Shown: in pieces, positions 17,810 to 26,657 of the stretch
Position numbering within the stretch: the stretch's first letter is position 1
Layout of the letters: each line of letters starts with the position of its first letter
Assembly: GCA_014859345.1 (NCBI GenBank)
Contig: JACUUL010000013.1
Coordinates: 1 to 40,365 of the forward strand
From: Thermoleophilia bacterium
Lineage (GTDB): Bacteria; Actinomycetota; Thermoleophilia; BMS3ABIN01
Reading direction: 5' to 3'
DNA length: 40,365 nucleotides
The notes under the pieces: model-generated
Database searches by the model: none
The model's input: the letters and a program-made list of their open reading frames with translations, nothing else
What the model was told of the DNA's origin: nothing
Translations under genes and position numbers: made by a program

Positions 17810-18196
17810 TTATCCCTCCTTTCTCTCGGCCAGTTCCACAGTCAAGTGGCTGGTCCGTTTGCGGATACGGGTGGCGCGCCCCATGGCCCGCGGCCGGAAC
17901 CGCTTCAGAGTCGGGCCTTCGTTTACAAGAATGTTCCTTATGTAGAGCTCGTCGCTGCTGAGATCGTGATTGTTTTCCGCGTTGGCGGCGGCGGAAGCAA
18001 TCGCCTTGTCGACGATTTTAGCGGCAGCTTTTGGAGAGAACGCCAGAATCGACCGGGCATCAGCCAGGTTCTTGCCGCGCACCTGGTCCGCCACCAGCCT
18101 CATCTTGCGCGGCGACACCCGGACATACCTGGCAATCGCGGTGGCTGAGCCCGCTTCTTCAACTGTCTCTTCGATTTTCATTTCGCCCTTAGCCAT
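17810..18196 (-). CDS. rplV: 50S ribosomal protein L22
   Basis: 128 aa. Its beta-hairpin lines the exit tunnel constriction, the macrolide region. Core: [20 protein letters not shown], and hairpin residues [20 protein letters not shown] intact. About 18 mostly acidic residues precede the core, an extension longer than usual. ATG start, 1 nt before rpsC. Confidence 0.96.
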   Translation of the reverse strand: MAKGEMKIEETVEEAGSATAIARYVRVSPRKMRLVADQVRGKNLADARSILAFSPKAAAKIVDKAIASAAANAENNHDLSSDELYIRNILVNEGPTLKRFRPRAMGRATRIRKRTSHLTVELAERKEG

Positions 18197-18320
18197 AAAA
18201 GTCTCTTGTTTCTGATTACAGCTTCTTTTCAGCTGGCGCCTTGCAGTTCCGGGCTCGAAGCAGGTGGAATCTCGCTAACAGATCCTTCGCGCTTACCCCC
18301 AGACGGCATTTATGGCGCCT

Positions 18321-18605
18321 TTACCTAAGTGCCGTACTCCTCTCCGTACGATGTCCGTGCCCGCGAAACGTGCGGGTGGGCGCGAACTCGCCCAACTTAT
18401 GCCCCACCATGCTCTCGGTGATAAATACAGGCACGTGCTTGCGGCCATCGTAAACAGCGATGGTGTGTCCCACCATCTCCGGGAAGATAGTAGAAGCGCG
18501 GGACCATGTCTTGATCAACTGCTTCTTGCCGGATTCGTTCATGGCCTCGATGCGCATAAGCAGCTTCTCGTCCACGAACGGCCCTTTTTTGACAGATCTG
18601 CCCAT
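18321..18605 (-). CDS. rpsS: 30S ribosomal protein S19
   Basis: 94 aa, normal. Located in the 30S head with S13. [20 protein letters not shown], then [32 protein letters not shown] start with GGAGGAA upstream. The 124-nt gap to rplV holds only degenerate spacer sequence. Confidence 0.97.
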   Translation of the reverse strand: MGRSVKKGPFVDEKLLMRIEAMNESGKKQLIKTWSRASTIFPEMVGHTIAVYDGRKHVPVFITESMVGHKLGEFAPTRTFRGHGHRTERSTALR

Positions 18606-18615
18606 CCGGTTCCTC

Positions 18616-19464
18616 CTACCGACCTTTGCTCTTGCCGCGTTTGCGGCCGCGAACTATATAACGGTCTGAATCCTTGCCTTTCTTGCGCGTGCGGTAGCCC
18701 AGGGTCGGCACGCCCCACGGCGTCACCGGGTGGCGTCCAGCGGTGGCCTTGCCCTCGCCGCCGCCATGCGGATGATCGACCGGGTTCATTACGGTACCCC
18801 GCACTTCGGGCCTCTTGCCCTTCCAGCGGCTGCGCCCCGCTTTGCCGCCGGCCAGGTTCTCGTGCGTGGGGTTTCCAACCTCGCCTATGGTGGCCCTGCA
18901 GTTGACATCCACCAGCCGCACCTCCCCGGACGGAAGCCTCACGTGGGCCATCTTGCCTTCCTTGGCCATCAACTGCGCGGAGGTGCCGGCGCCGCGCACC
19001 ATCTGTGCCCCGCGCCCGGGCTTCAACTCCACGCAGTGGATAGTGGTTCCGACCGGAATGTTAATGAGCGCCATATTGTTGCCCACCCGGATATCCGAAC
19101 CCGGGCCGGATTGAACCACGGATCCCACTTTGAGTCCCAACGGCGCAGGTATATAGCGTCTGTCGCCATCCGCATACAGGAGAAGGGCGATGCGTGACGA
19201 GCGGTTAGGATCGTACTCGACCGCCGTAACTTTCGCGGGAACCCCATCCTTGACCCGCTTGAAATCTATCTCGCGGAAGCGTCTCTTGTGGCCGCCGCCG
19301 GTGCGGCGCTTGGTGATGCGTCCGTAAACGTTGCGGCCGCCCTTTTTGGAGATTCCCCTGGTAAGTTTCTTCTCTGGCTTGGAACGGGTGACCTCCTCGA
19401 AAGTCGAACCAGTCATGAACCGGCGGCCCGGGGAAGTCGGTTTGTATGTTTTTACTCTCGCCAT
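18616..19464 (-). CDS. rplB: 50S ribosomal protein L2
   Basis: 282 aa from ATG 19464, which gives [16 protein letters not shown], the family N-terminus; the track's 12-residue extension is not needed. L2 is required for subunit association and supports the peptidyl-transferase centre. The diagnostic [10 protein letters not shown] lies near the C-terminus, with [22 protein letters not shown] in the middle. AGGAA is 8 nt before the start. Between rplW and rpsS. Confidence 0.97.
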   Translation of the reverse strand: MARVKTYKPTSPGRRFMTGSTFEEVTRSKPEKKLTRGISKKGGRNVYGRITKRRTGGGHKRRFREIDFKRVKDGVPAKVTAVEYDPNRSSRIALLLYADGDRRYIPAPLGLKVGSVVQSGPGSDIRVGNNMALINIPVGTTIHCVELKPGRGAQMVRGAGTSAQLMAKEGKMAHVRLPSGEVRLVDVNCRATIGEVGNPTHENLAGGKAGRSRWKGKRPEVRGTVMNPVDHPHGGGEGKATAGRHPVTPWGVPTLGYRTRKKGKDSDRYIVRGRKRGKSKGR

Positions 19465-19522
19465 AAAATCAAGTTCCTGGTTTCTCGCTCCTCTTCCCAT
19501 TTAAGCGGGAAGACCGCAGTGG

Positions 19523-19810
19523 CTACATCGTTTCGAAAAACTCTATCTTCTGTCCTTCACGCAGTTTGACGATGGCTTTTTTGCCGGAATTGGTCCGTCC
19601 CCAGACCATGCCGCGCCGCTTGGGCTTGGCCCTCATCTTGACGATGTTTACGCCCACCACGTCCACATTGAAGATCTCCTCGACGGCCTGGGCGATGGCA
19701 GTTTTATGCGCTCTCGGATCAACCTTGAAAGTGTACTTGTTCTGCTCGATGAGTTGATAGCTCTTCTCCGAGATAACCGGGCCCAGGATTATGGAGTGCG
19801 CGTGTCTCAT
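19523..19810 (-). CDS. rplW: 50S ribosomal protein L23
   Basis: 95 aa. At the tunnel exit; docking point for trigger factor and SRP. Motifs: ILGPVISEKSYQLIEQNKYTF, IFNVDVVGVNIVKMRAKPKR. Its ATG overlaps the rplD stop by 4 nt. Confidence 0.97.
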   Translation of the reverse strand: MRHAHSIILGPVISEKSYQLIEQNKYTFKVDPRAHKTAIAQAVEEIFNVDVVGVNIVKMRAKPKRRGMVWGRTNSGKKAIVKLREGQKIEFFETM

Positions 19811-20718
19811 TTTACGCCACCCAGCCTTTGATTGAGCTGTTCGATCACGCCGGCTGTTGTCAGAACCGTCCGCGCCGCCATGACATCATTGACATCCAGC
19901 TCGCCCGGGACGGTTACGCCCACCCGGGGCAGATTCCTGAACGCCAGCATAGCGTTGGTGTCGCTTTCATCCAGCAGGACGAGCAGCGGATAACTGATTT
20001 CGAGCCCGTCAAGCACCGCGACGGCGGCCGCCGTCCTGGGTTCCTCAAAAGAGAGGTTGTCGACCACCTTGAGTCTGCCTTCCCTTACCCGGGCGCTCAG
20101 AGCCATCTTCATGGCCTTGCTCCGCGCCTTCCGGTTGACTTTAAAATCGTACGTCCTCGGCCTGGGGCCAAAAGCAACGCCGCCGCCGGTCCAGTGAGGC
20201 ATTCTGATGGAGCCCGCGCGGGCCCGGCCGGTTCCTTTCTGACGCCATGGTTTGGCGCCGCCGCCTCTCACCTCGCTGCGAGTCTTTGTGGAAGCGGTGC
20301 CCCGCCTGAGCGCCGCCATCTCGGCGCGAACCACTTCATGGATGACTCCCACGTTTGGCTCCACGTCGAACACCGCCGCGTTGAGTTTCGCTTTTTCCAT
20401 TTCCACGGCCTTGACTGCCGGCGCTTTTACGTAAGCCTTTTCCCTTACTGCTTTCTTCCTGGGTTTGGCGGCCCTTTTGGGAGCCTCCTTTTTGGGAGCA
20501 GCTTTGGCGGTTTTTTTCGCCCCGGCTTTTCCGGCAGGCGCTTTGCCGGATGCTTCCCTTGCCGTCCGGGCAGGCTTTTTGGCTTTTTTTTCGCCGGCTG
20601 CCGGCGCGGCGGGCGTCTTTTTAGCGCCTGCTTTCTCAGCAGTTTCCGCGGCCCGCGCCTGTTTTTTCTCTGCCTCTATCGCAGCTTCTTCGGATTTTTT
20701 TGTCTTGTCTTCTGCCAT
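19807..20718 (-). CDS. rplD: 50S ribosomal protein L4 with ~95-residue lysine/alanine-rich N-terminal extension
   Basis: 303 aa against about 205 usual. The L4 core begins near residue 96 and shows FDVEPNVGVIHEVV, the tunnel-loop segment with EVRGGGAKPWRQKGTGRARAG, and PRTYDFKVNRKARSKAMKMA. The first 95 residues are a low-complexity run of K, A, E, R and P, probably disordered and basic. Starting at the core would leave a 310-nt hole after rplC, so the extension is probably real; SD before the ATG is weak. L4 forms part of the exit tunnel. Confidence 0.95.
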   Translation of the reverse strand: MAEDKTKKSEEAAIEAEKKQARAAETAEKAGAKKTPAAPAAGEKKAKKPARTAREASGKAPAGKAGAKKTAKAAPKKEAPKRAAKPRKKAVREKAYVKAPAVKAVEMEKAKLNAAVFDVEPNVGVIHEVVRAEMAALRRGTASTKTRSEVRGGGAKPWRQKGTGRARAGSIRMPHWTGGGVAFGPRPRTYDFKVNRKARSKAMKMALSARVREGRLKVVDNLSFEEPRTAAAVAVLDGLEISYPLLVLLDESDTNAMLAFRNLPRVGVTVPGELDVNDVMAARTVLTTAGVIEQLNQRLGGVK

Positions 20719-20749
20719 CTGAATCCGCTATGTTTTCCGGCCCTTGAAT

Positions 20750-21583
20750 CTAGTCGGTCTGGATAAAAATTATGCCGTTTTTTCCGCCCGGCACGGACCC
20801 TTTCAGAAACAGGAGATTATTCTCCGGATCAGTTTTGACAACGGTCAGGCCGCGCTGGGTGGATCTGCGATTTCCCATCTGCCCGGGGAGCTTCAAACCC
20901 TTGAAAACCCTTGAAGGTGATGCACTGGCCCCCACCGAGCCCGGCGCCCGATGGAAGTGGGCACCATGAGAACCAGGGCCGCCGGCAAAGCCATGCCGTT
21001 TGATAACTCCTGCAAATCCCTTGCCCTTGGAGATGCCCGAGGCTTTCACCAGCTGGCCCTCTTTAAAAGCCTCGACGGTGATCACATCGCCGGTTCTCGG
21101 TACGCCCTCTCTCTCCGCCCCAGGAACCGCTTCAGGCTCAACAGGTTCCGCTGCCTCCTGCACGGGCCCGGCCTCCGCCGCTTCCTCGGCCCCGGCAGCT
21201 TGCGAAGCTTCCCCTTCTTCCGCTTCAGCCTCCCTGGCCTCTTCTTTTCTGGCCCTTGCCCTGGCTTTTTTCTCTTTTTTCTTCCCGGGTTGCTCGCCAG
21301 GCTTCACCCATCCGGCAACCTCTTCGAGATCGACGCGGATTTCCGCCAGGTGCCTGAGAGGCTTAACCCCCGCCTTGCCGAAGTGCCCCGCCATCGGCTT
21401 GCCTGCTTTCCGTTCTTTCACCTCGCCGAAGCCCATCTGCAATGCGGTATACCCGTCACGGTCCCGGGTCTTAACCTGCGTGATCACGCACGGGCCCGCT
21501 TCGATCACGGTGACCGGCAGCCGGTCTCCATCCTCGGTGAATATCTGGGTCATGCCCAATTTTTTTCCCAGAATCGCCGCCAT
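20750..21583 (-). CDS. rplC: 50S ribosomal protein L3 with internal charged low-complexity insertion
   Basis: 277 aa, some 65 longer than usual. Normal N-terminal part (MAAILGKKLGMTQIFTEDGD) and C-terminal part (GTSKGKGF-like ISKGKGFAGVIKRHGFAGGP, then PGQMGNRRSTQRGLTVVKTD) flank residues about 98-163. That insertion is first lysine/arginine-rich, then glutamate/alanine/proline-rich. L3 starts 50S assembly and reaches the peptidyl-transferase centre. Second gene after rpsJ. SD before the ATG is short (GGGA). Confidence 0.95.
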   Translation of the reverse strand: MAAILGKKLGMTQIFTEDGDRLPVTVIEAGPCVITQVKTRDRDGYTALQMGFGEVKERKAGKPMAGHFGKAGVKPLRHLAEIRVDLEEVAGWVKPGEQPGKKKEKKARARARKEEAREAEAEEGEASQAAGAEEAAEAGPVQEAAEPVEPEAVPGAEREGVPRTGDVITVEAFKEGQLVKASGISKGKGFAGVIKRHGFAGGPGSHGAHFHRAPGSVGASASPSRVFKGLKLPGQMGNRRSTQRGLTVVKTDPENNLLFLKGSVPGGKNGIIFIQTD

Positions 21584-21587
21584 GTCC

Positions 21588-21896
21588 CTATAGTTTGATC
21601 TCTATATCCACGCCGGCCGGCACGTCGAGGCGCATCAGCGAATCAACGGTCTTCGGCGTGGGCTGATGGATGTCTATCAACCGCTTGTGCGTGCGCATCT
21701 CAAAATGCTCTCGTGAATCCTTGTCCTTGAAAGGGCTCTTGATAACGCAATACACGTTCTTCTCCGTGGGCAGGGGCACAGGACCGACGACGGTGGCTCC
21801 GGTGCGCTGGGCCTGCTCCACGATGAGCCGCGCGCTACGGTCTATAAGTTCATGATCGTAAGCCTTCAGTCTTATGCGTATTTTCTGTTGCGCCAT
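21588..21896 (-). CDS. rpsJ: 30S ribosomal protein S10
   Basis: 102 aa, exact family length. In the 30S head; S10 also pairs with NusB in antitermination. Motifs: [38 protein letters not shown] and [20 protein letters not shown]. Its ATG lies 12 nt after the T-tract of a terminator hairpin. Confidence 0.97.
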   Translation of the reverse strand: MAQQKIRIRLKAYDHELIDRSARLIVEQAQRTGATVVGPVPLPTEKNVYCVIKSPFKDKDSREHFEMRTHKRLIDIHQPTPKTVDSLMRLDVPAGVDIEIKL

Positions 21897-21908
21897 TTGC
21901 TTTCCATT

Positions 21909-21937
21909 AAAAAGCCCGCCGCTTGCTGCGACGGGCT
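21909..21937 (-). terminator. Intrinsic terminator after tuf, just before rpsJ
   Basis: Minus-strand hairpin AGCCCGtCGC-agcaa-GCGgCGGGCT followed directly by TTTTT; 10 nt after the tuf stop and 12 nt before the rpsJ start codon. Textbook intrinsic terminator; may act as an attenuator for the S10 genes. Confidence 0.85.
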
Positions 21938-21947
21938 GTTTTCGTCA

Positions 21948-23153
21948 TTACGATATGATCTCGGTTACCGAGCCGGCTCCCACGGTATGGCCACCCTCAC
22001 GGATGGCGAAGCGGAGGCCTTCCTCCATGGCGATCGGCGTGATCAGCTCGACCTCCATGACAGTATGGTCTCCCGGCATTACCATCTCGACGCCCTCTTC
22101 CAGCTGAATGGAGCCGGTCACGTCGGTGGTCCGGAAATAAAACTGCGGCCGGTAGCCGGGGAAGAAAGGCGTATGACGGCCGCCCTCCTCCTTGGACAGC
22201 ACATACACCTGCGCCTTGAACTTGGTGTGCGGCGTGATGGAACCAGGTTTGGCCAGAACCATGCCGCGCTGGATGTCCTCGCGCTTGGTGCCGCGAAGCA
22301 GCACGCCGATGTTGTCGCCGGCGCGTCCTTCGTCGAGCAGTTTGCGGAACATCTCCACGCCAGTGCAGACGGTCTTGTCGATCTTGTCCTGCATGCCGAC
22401 GATCTCGACTTCCTCGCCCACCTTGACGATTCCGCGCTCGACGCGGCCAGTGGCCACGGTGCCGCGGCCGGTGATGGTGAACACGTCCTCGACCGGCATC
22501 AGAAACGGCTTGTCAATATCGCGCTCCGGCTCCGGCAGGTACTCGTCCACGGCGTGCATCAGCTCAAGGATCGATTTGCAGGCCTCGCACTCGGACGTGC
22601 CGCAGGCGCACTCCAGCGCCTTCAACGCCGAACCGGCCACTATGGGAATGTCATCCCCGGGGAACTCATACTCGGAGAGCAGCTCGCGCACCTCGATCTC
22701 CACCAGTTCCAGGAGCTCGGGGTCGTCCACCATGTCCACCTTGTTGAGGTAGACGATGATATAGGGCACACCAACCTGGCGGGCCAGCAGGATGTGCTCG
22801 CGGGTCTGTGGCATGGGGCCATCGGCCGCGCTCACAACCAGGATGGCGCCGTCCATCTGGGCCGCGCCGGTAATCATGTTCTTGATGTAGTCGGCGTGGC
22901 CGGGGCAGTCAACATGCGCGTAATGACACTTCTCAGTTTCATACTCCACGTGGGCGGTGGCGATGGTTATGCCGCGCTCACGCTCTTCCGGAGCATTGTC
23001 GATCGAGTCGAAGCTGCGCACCTCTACATTCTCGCCCGAGCCGGCCAGGCAGGCCGTGATCGCCGCGGTAAGGGTCGTCTTGCCATGGTCGATGTGACCG
23101 ATGGTGCCGACGTTCAGGTGCGGTTTTGTTCTTTCAAATTTTTCCTTAGCCAT
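21948..23153 (-). CDS. tuf: Elongation factor Tu with a cysteine-cluster insertion
   Basis: 401 aa. GTPase delivering aminoacyl-tRNA to the ribosome. G motifs: GHIDHGKTT (19-27), RGITI (60-64), DCPGHAD (82-88), NKVD (137-140), SAL (175-177). Domain 2 and 3 motifs [21 protein letters not shown] and [11 protein letters not shown] are present. Residues 182-192 read [11 protein letters not shown], a four-cysteine cluster absent from E. coli EF-Tu. ATG with AAGGAGG upstream. A candidate promoter lies in the fusA-tuf gap, so tuf may also be transcribed alone. Confidence 0.98.
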   Translation of the reverse strand: MAKEKFERTKPHLNVGTIGHIDHGKTTLTAAITACLAGSGENVEVRSFDSIDNAPEERERGITIATAHVEYETEKCHYAHVDCPGHADYIKNMITGAAQMDGAILVVSAADGPMPQTREHILLARQVGVPYIIVYLNKVDMVDDPELLELVEIEVRELLSEYEFPGDDIPIVAGSALKALECACGTSECEACKSILELMHAVDEYLPEPERDIDKPFLMPVEDVFTITGRGTVATGRVERGIVKVGEEVEIVGMQDKIDKTVCTGVEMFRKLLDEGRAGDNIGVLLRGTKREDIQRGMVLAKPGSITPHTKFKAQVYVLSKEEGGRHTPFFPGYRPQFYFRTTDVTGSIQLEEGVEMVMPGDHTVMEVELITPIAMEEGLRFAIREGGHTVGAGSVTEIIS

Positions 23154-23235
23154 TTCTTTGCTCCCTCCTTAATCCGAGCAAAATTTCTGATTAATCAACC
23201 CCGGTGCTTCCCCGTTTCTAACCAAAGAGCGAATT

Positions 23236-23265
23236 ACTATATATCAAACCGATCCGGCAAGGCAA
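23236..23265 (-). promoter_or_regulatory. Candidate internal promoter for tuf
   Basis: Minus strand TTGCCT, 18-nt spacer, TATAGT (or 16-nt spacer to TATATA) in the 143-nt gap between fusA and tuf, in an AT-rich patch. An independent tuf promoter inside str clusters is known in other bacteria. Confidence 0.5.
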
Positions 23266-23296
23266 GCGCTTGTAACGGGTAAATCCGCCCAAGTTC

Positions 23297-25384
23297 TTAC
23301 CTGCCGTTTACCTGCTCCACTATGCCGCCGGCGATGGAGGCCGGAACCTCTTCATACCGGTCGAACTGCATGGTGTATTGCGCTCGTCCCTGGCTTATGG
23401 AACGCAGGTCGGTAGCATATCCAAACATCTCCGCCAGCGGCACGCGGGCGCGGATGATCTGCGCCGGACCGCGCGGCTCCATGCCCTCGATCTTGCCTCT
23501 GCGGGAATTGAGGTCCCCGATGACGTCGCCCATGTATTCCTCAGGCACGACGACCTCCACCTCCATCACCGGCTCCAGCAGAGCCGGCTTGGCCCTGGCA
23601 ACCGCGTTCTTGAGCGCCATGGAGCCGGCGATTCGAAAGGCCATCTCGGAGGAGTCGACCTCATGATAGGATCCATCGATAAGGAACACCTTCATGCCCA
23701 CCATCGGATAACCGGCCAGAACCCCGTTTTCCATGGCTTCCCTGATGCCCTGGTTGACCGCGGGTATGTAATCCTTGGGGATGACCCCGCCGGTGATCTC
23801 TTCCTCGAACTCATAGCCTTCGCCGGGGGCGCTGGGCTCGACGTTGATGACAACATGTCCGAACTGGCCGCGGCCGCCCGTCTGGCGCACGAACCTGCCT
23901 TCCACCTTATTAACGGGCTTCCTGATTGTTTCCCGGTAGGCTACCTGGGGCTTTCCTACGTTGGCATCGACCTTGAATTCCCTCAAAAGGCGGTCCACGA
24001 TGATCTCCAGATGCAGTTCGCCCATGCCGGAGATGACCGTCTGGCCCGTCTCCTCGTCTGTGCGCACCTGGAAGGTCGGATCTTCCTCAGCCAGCTTGTG
24101 CAGGGAGGAGCCGAGCTTCTCCTGGTCTGCCTTGGTCTTGGGTTCGATCGCCACCGCAATTACCGGCTGCGGGAAATCCATTGACTCCAGAATGATAGGC
24201 TTGTCGGCCACGCAAAGCGTGTCTCCGGTTGTAGTGACTTTGAGCCCTACCGCGGCGGCCAGCTCTCCCGCATATATGACGTCCCGCTCTTCGCGGTGAT
24301 TGGCGTGCATCTGCAGGATTCGGCCGATCCGCTCCTTGCGATCCTTGGAGGTGTTATAGACATGGCTCCCGGCCTTCAGTTCTCCGGAGTAGACCCGGAA
24401 ATAGGTCAGCTTGCCGACGAAGGGATCGCTCATAACCTTGAAGGCCAGCGCCGCGAAAGGCTCGCTGTCATCCGCCTTCCTGACCTCCTCGGCGCCGGTA
24501 TCGGGATTGACACCCCTGATCGCCGGCACTTCCGTGGGGGAAGGCAGGTAATCGATGATGGCGTCCAGAAGCGGCTGCACGCCCTTGTTTTTAAACGCGG
24601 TGCCGCAAAGCACTGGCGTAATGGCGATGTCGACGGTGGCCTGGCGCAGAACCCTCTTTATCAGGTCCGCACCGATGTCTTTGCCCTCCACATAGAGCTC
24701 CATGAGCTCATCGCTCTGGTCGGCCAGCTTCTCGATCATGTGGCTGCGCCATTCCTCGGCGAAATCCTTCATATCCTCGGGAATTTCCCGGATTTCCCAG
24801 GTCTCGCCCTTCTCGCTCTCACCGGGCCATACCAGGGCTTTCATCTGAATCAAATCGATTACTCCCTGGAACGCGTCCTCGCGGCCGATAGGCAGCTGGA
24901 TTGCCACCGGATTTGCTCCCAGCCTGCTTACCATCATGTCCAGCACCTGGAAGAAATCGGAGCCCATGCGGTCCATCTTGTTCACGTACGCGATGCGGGG
25001 CACTCCATATTTATCGGCTTGCCGCCAGACGGTCTCCGATTGGGGCTCAACCCCGCCAACAGCGCAAAACAGCGCTATGGCGCCGTCAAGCACACGCAGA
25101 GAGCGTTCGACCTCGACGGTAAAGTCCACGTGCCCGGGAGTGTCTATAAGGCTAATGCGGAAATCTTTCCATTGGCAGGTGGTAGCCGCAGAAGTGATGG
25201 TTATGCCCCGCTCCTGCTCCTGCGCCATCCAGTCCATCACAGCGGCGCCGTCGTGGACCTCGCCGATCTTGTGAGTGATTCCCGTGTAATACAGAATACG
25301 CTCGGTCGTGGTGGTCTTGCCGGCGTCGATATGGGCCATGATGCCGATATTCCTGGTTTTCTCCAAAGAGAATTTTCGAGTCAT
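23297..25384 (-). CDS. fusA: Elongation factor G
   Basis: 695 aa from ATG 25384, giving [20 protein letters not shown] as in the family; the track begins 18 codons earlier. GTPase for translocation and, with RRF, ribosome recycling. G motifs: AHIDAGKTT (about 16-24), [19 protein letters not shown]. Domains II-V follow, including [19 protein letters not shown] in domain IV. SD before the chosen start is poor. Between rpsG and tuf. Confidence 0.97.
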   Translation of the reverse strand: MTRKFSLEKTRNIGIMAHIDAGKTTTTERILYYTGITHKIGEVHDGAAVMDWMAQEQERGITITSAATTCQWKDFRISLIDTPGHVDFTVEVERSLRVLDGAIALFCAVGGVEPQSETVWRQADKYGVPRIAYVNKMDRMGSDFFQVLDMMVSRLGANPVAIQLPIGREDAFQGVIDLIQMKALVWPGESEKGETWEIREIPEDMKDFAEEWRSHMIEKLADQSDELMELYVEGKDIGADLIKRVLRQATVDIAITPVLCGTAFKNKGVQPLLDAIIDYLPSPTEVPAIRGVNPDTGAEEVRKADDSEPFAALAFKVMSDPFVGKLTYFRVYSGELKAGSHVYNTSKDRKERIGRILQMHANHREERDVIYAGELAAAVGLKVTTTGDTLCVADKPIILESMDFPQPVIAVAIEPKTKADQEKLGSSLHKLAEEDPTFQVRTDEETGQTVISGMGELHLEIIVDRLLREFKVDANVGKPQVAYRETIRKPVNKVEGRFVRQTGGRGQFGHVVINVEPSAPGEGYEFEEEITGGVIPKDYIPAVNQGIREAMENGVLAGYPMVGMKVFLIDGSYHEVDSSEMAFRIAGSMALKNAVARAKPALLEPVMEVEVVVPEEYMGDVIGDLNSRRGKIEGMEPRGPAQIIRARVPLAEMFGYATDLRSISQGRAQYTMQFDRYEEVPASIAGGIVEQVNGR

Positions 25385-25458
25385 GACTGGTTTCTTTTTG
25401 TCCCTGGTTGTTGCCGATACCTGCGTCATATATTTCACACAAACTTTCTTTTTTATTT

Positions 25459-25476
25459 GCCGTTACAGCTAACGGC
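25459..25476 (-). other. Short hairpin in the rpsG-fusA gap
   Basis: Stem GCCGTTA/TAACGGC with a 4-nt loop, followed on the minus strand by an A-rich tract (AAATAAAAAAG), so not a terminator in the direction of the genes. It lies in the 145-nt spacer before fusA and could affect EF-G translation; function unknown. Confidence 0.4.
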
Positions 25477-25529
25477 TTCTATCACGCACATTCAAGGTCT
25501 TACTCCCTGTCCGTTGCCGCGATTCCTGC

Positions 25530-26000
25530 TTACCAGCGGTAGTGAGCGAAAGCCTTGTTCGCCTGCGCCATCCGGTAAAGATCGTCCTTCTTCTTCCAGG
25601 CGCCTCCCTGGTTGGCCAGGGCGTCGAGGCACTCGTTCGCCAGCCGCTCGGCCATTGTCTTTTCACGCCGGTCGCGGGCGTAGCCCACCAGCCACCGCAC
25701 CGCCAGGGTGCGGGCCCGGCGGGACGGCACCTCAACAGGCACCTGATAGGTGGCGCCGCCTACCCGGCGGGACCTGACCTCGAGCTGGGGTGTTACCGTG
25801 TCCACGGCCTGCTTCAGCACCGACACGGGGTCTTCGCCCTTTTTCTCGCCAATGATCTCCAGTGCCCTGTAGGTGATCTTCTCAGCGGTGGATTTTTTGC
25901 CGCCCAGCATGACCTTGGTGACAAACTGGGCCACCAGCTGGCTGTTATACACCGGATCCGGCGTAATTTCTCTTTTTTGGGCTGCGGCTCTTCGCGGCAT
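25530..26000 (-). CDS. rpsG: 30S ribosomal protein S7
   Basis: 156 aa from ATG 26000, preceded by GAGGGTCAAT. The track's 49-residue extension runs back through the rpsL end and is not real. S7 nucleates the 30S head and sits at the E site. [37 protein letters not shown] and [19 protein letters not shown] are typical. It starts 19 nt after rpsL. Confidence 0.97.
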   Translation of the reverse strand: MPRRAAAQKREITPDPVYNSQLVAQFVTKVMLGGKKSTAEKITYRALEIIGEKKGEDPVSVLKQAVDTVTPQLEVRSRRVGGATYQVPVEVPSRRARTLAVRWLVGYARDRREKTMAERLANECLDALANQGGAWKKKDDLYRMAQANKAFAHYRW

Positions 26001-26019
26001 ATTGACCCTCGCCGGCGCC

Positions 26020-26388
26020 TTATGGCGTCCTGGCTCCGTATTTGGACCGGGCTTTGCGGCGATCGGTAACTCCAGCTGTGTCAAGAGCCGCCCTGACCAC
26101 CTTGTAGCGCACGCCCGGCAGATCCTTGACGCGGCCACCCTTGACAAGGACCACGGAGTGTTCCTGGAGGTTATGGCCGATGCCCGGGATATACGCTGTC
26201 ACCTCGATGCCGGAAGTAAGCCTGACACGACAGACCTTGCGCAGAGCCGAGTTCGGCTTCTTGGGCGTAGTGGTGTAGACACGGGTACAGACACCGCGCC
26301 GTTGCGGGCTGCCTTTAAGAGCCGGCGTCGAGGCCTTTTCTTTCTTGGTGACCCGTCCTTTTCTTATCAACTGGCTTACAGTTGGCAT
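26020..26388 (-). CDS. rpsL: 30S ribosomal protein S12
   Basis: 122 aa. At the decoding centre. Motifs: [31 protein letters not shown] and [18 protein letters not shown]-like [11 protein letters not shown]. The lysines equivalent to E. coli K42 and K87 are unchanged, so no streptomycin-resistance substitution is seen at these sites. First str gene, with a roughly 180-nt leader and a near-consensus promoter. Confidence 0.97.
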   Translation of the reverse strand: MPTVSQLIRKGRVTKKEKASTPALKGSPQRRGVCTRVYTTTPKKPNSALRKVCRVRLTSGIEVTAYIPGIGHNLQEHSVVLVKGGRVKDLPGVRYKVVRAALDTAGVTDRRKARSKYGARTP

Positions 26389-26486
26389 CGCTGCTTATTT
26401 CCTCGCTTTTTTTCCGGGTTCTCAGTCCAAAACCGGCGGCGCCTGAATGCCGGTTCTCTACGCACAAACAAGCAGCAGGCCCTTTG

Positions 26487-26567
26487 CCTCTGGCTCCTGC
26501 AAGCCCAGAGGATGCCTGCAGCTGTTTTTGATACCCGGTTTTTACAGACGAAACGCCCTATGGGGCG
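26487..26567 (-). other. Hairpins in the rpsL leader RNA
   Basis: Two stems in the predicted 180-nt leader: CGCCC-cata-GGGCG starting a few nt from the predicted transcript start (26554-26567), and CCTCTGG / CCAGAGG with an 11-nt loop (26487-26511). They may stabilise or regulate the mRNA; no known family recognised. Confidence 0.35.
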
Positions 26568-26576
26568 CAAACTGAC

Positions 26577-26605
26577 ATTATAGAAAAAGGCAAATGGAGA
26601 GTCAA
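26577..26605 (-). promoter_or_regulatory. Strong sigma70-type promoter of the str genes
   Basis: Minus strand TTGACT, 17-nt spacer, TATAAT: eleven of twelve consensus bases with ideal spacing. The predicted start is about 180 nt before rpsL. The TTG of the -35 is also the end of a 14-bp hairpin arm behind rpoC. Confidence 0.85.
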
Positions 26606-26633
26606 GCGCCCCGGGGTCCCCCCGGGGCGCTTG
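26603..26633 (-). terminator. 14-bp palindrome after rpoC, overlapping the str promoter
   Basis: CAAGCGCCCCGGGG-nnn-CCCCGGGGCGCTTG, perfect 14-bp stem with 3-nt loop, 24 nt after the rpoC stop. No immediate U-tract (ACTCTCCATTTG follows), so it may slow polymerase, block 3' decay, or bind a protein rather than terminate efficiently. Confidence 0.55.
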
Positions 26634-26657
26634 CTTGGTTCTGGGTTGGAGGGCCGA

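Noticed and set aside
25459-25476. rpsG-fusA hairpin as a terminator
   Set aside because: On the coding strand it is followed by A, not T, residues.
26376-26570. 64-aa ORF in the rpsL leader
   Set aside because: No SD, no family resemblance, and it overlaps the rpsL start; better explained as leader RNA.
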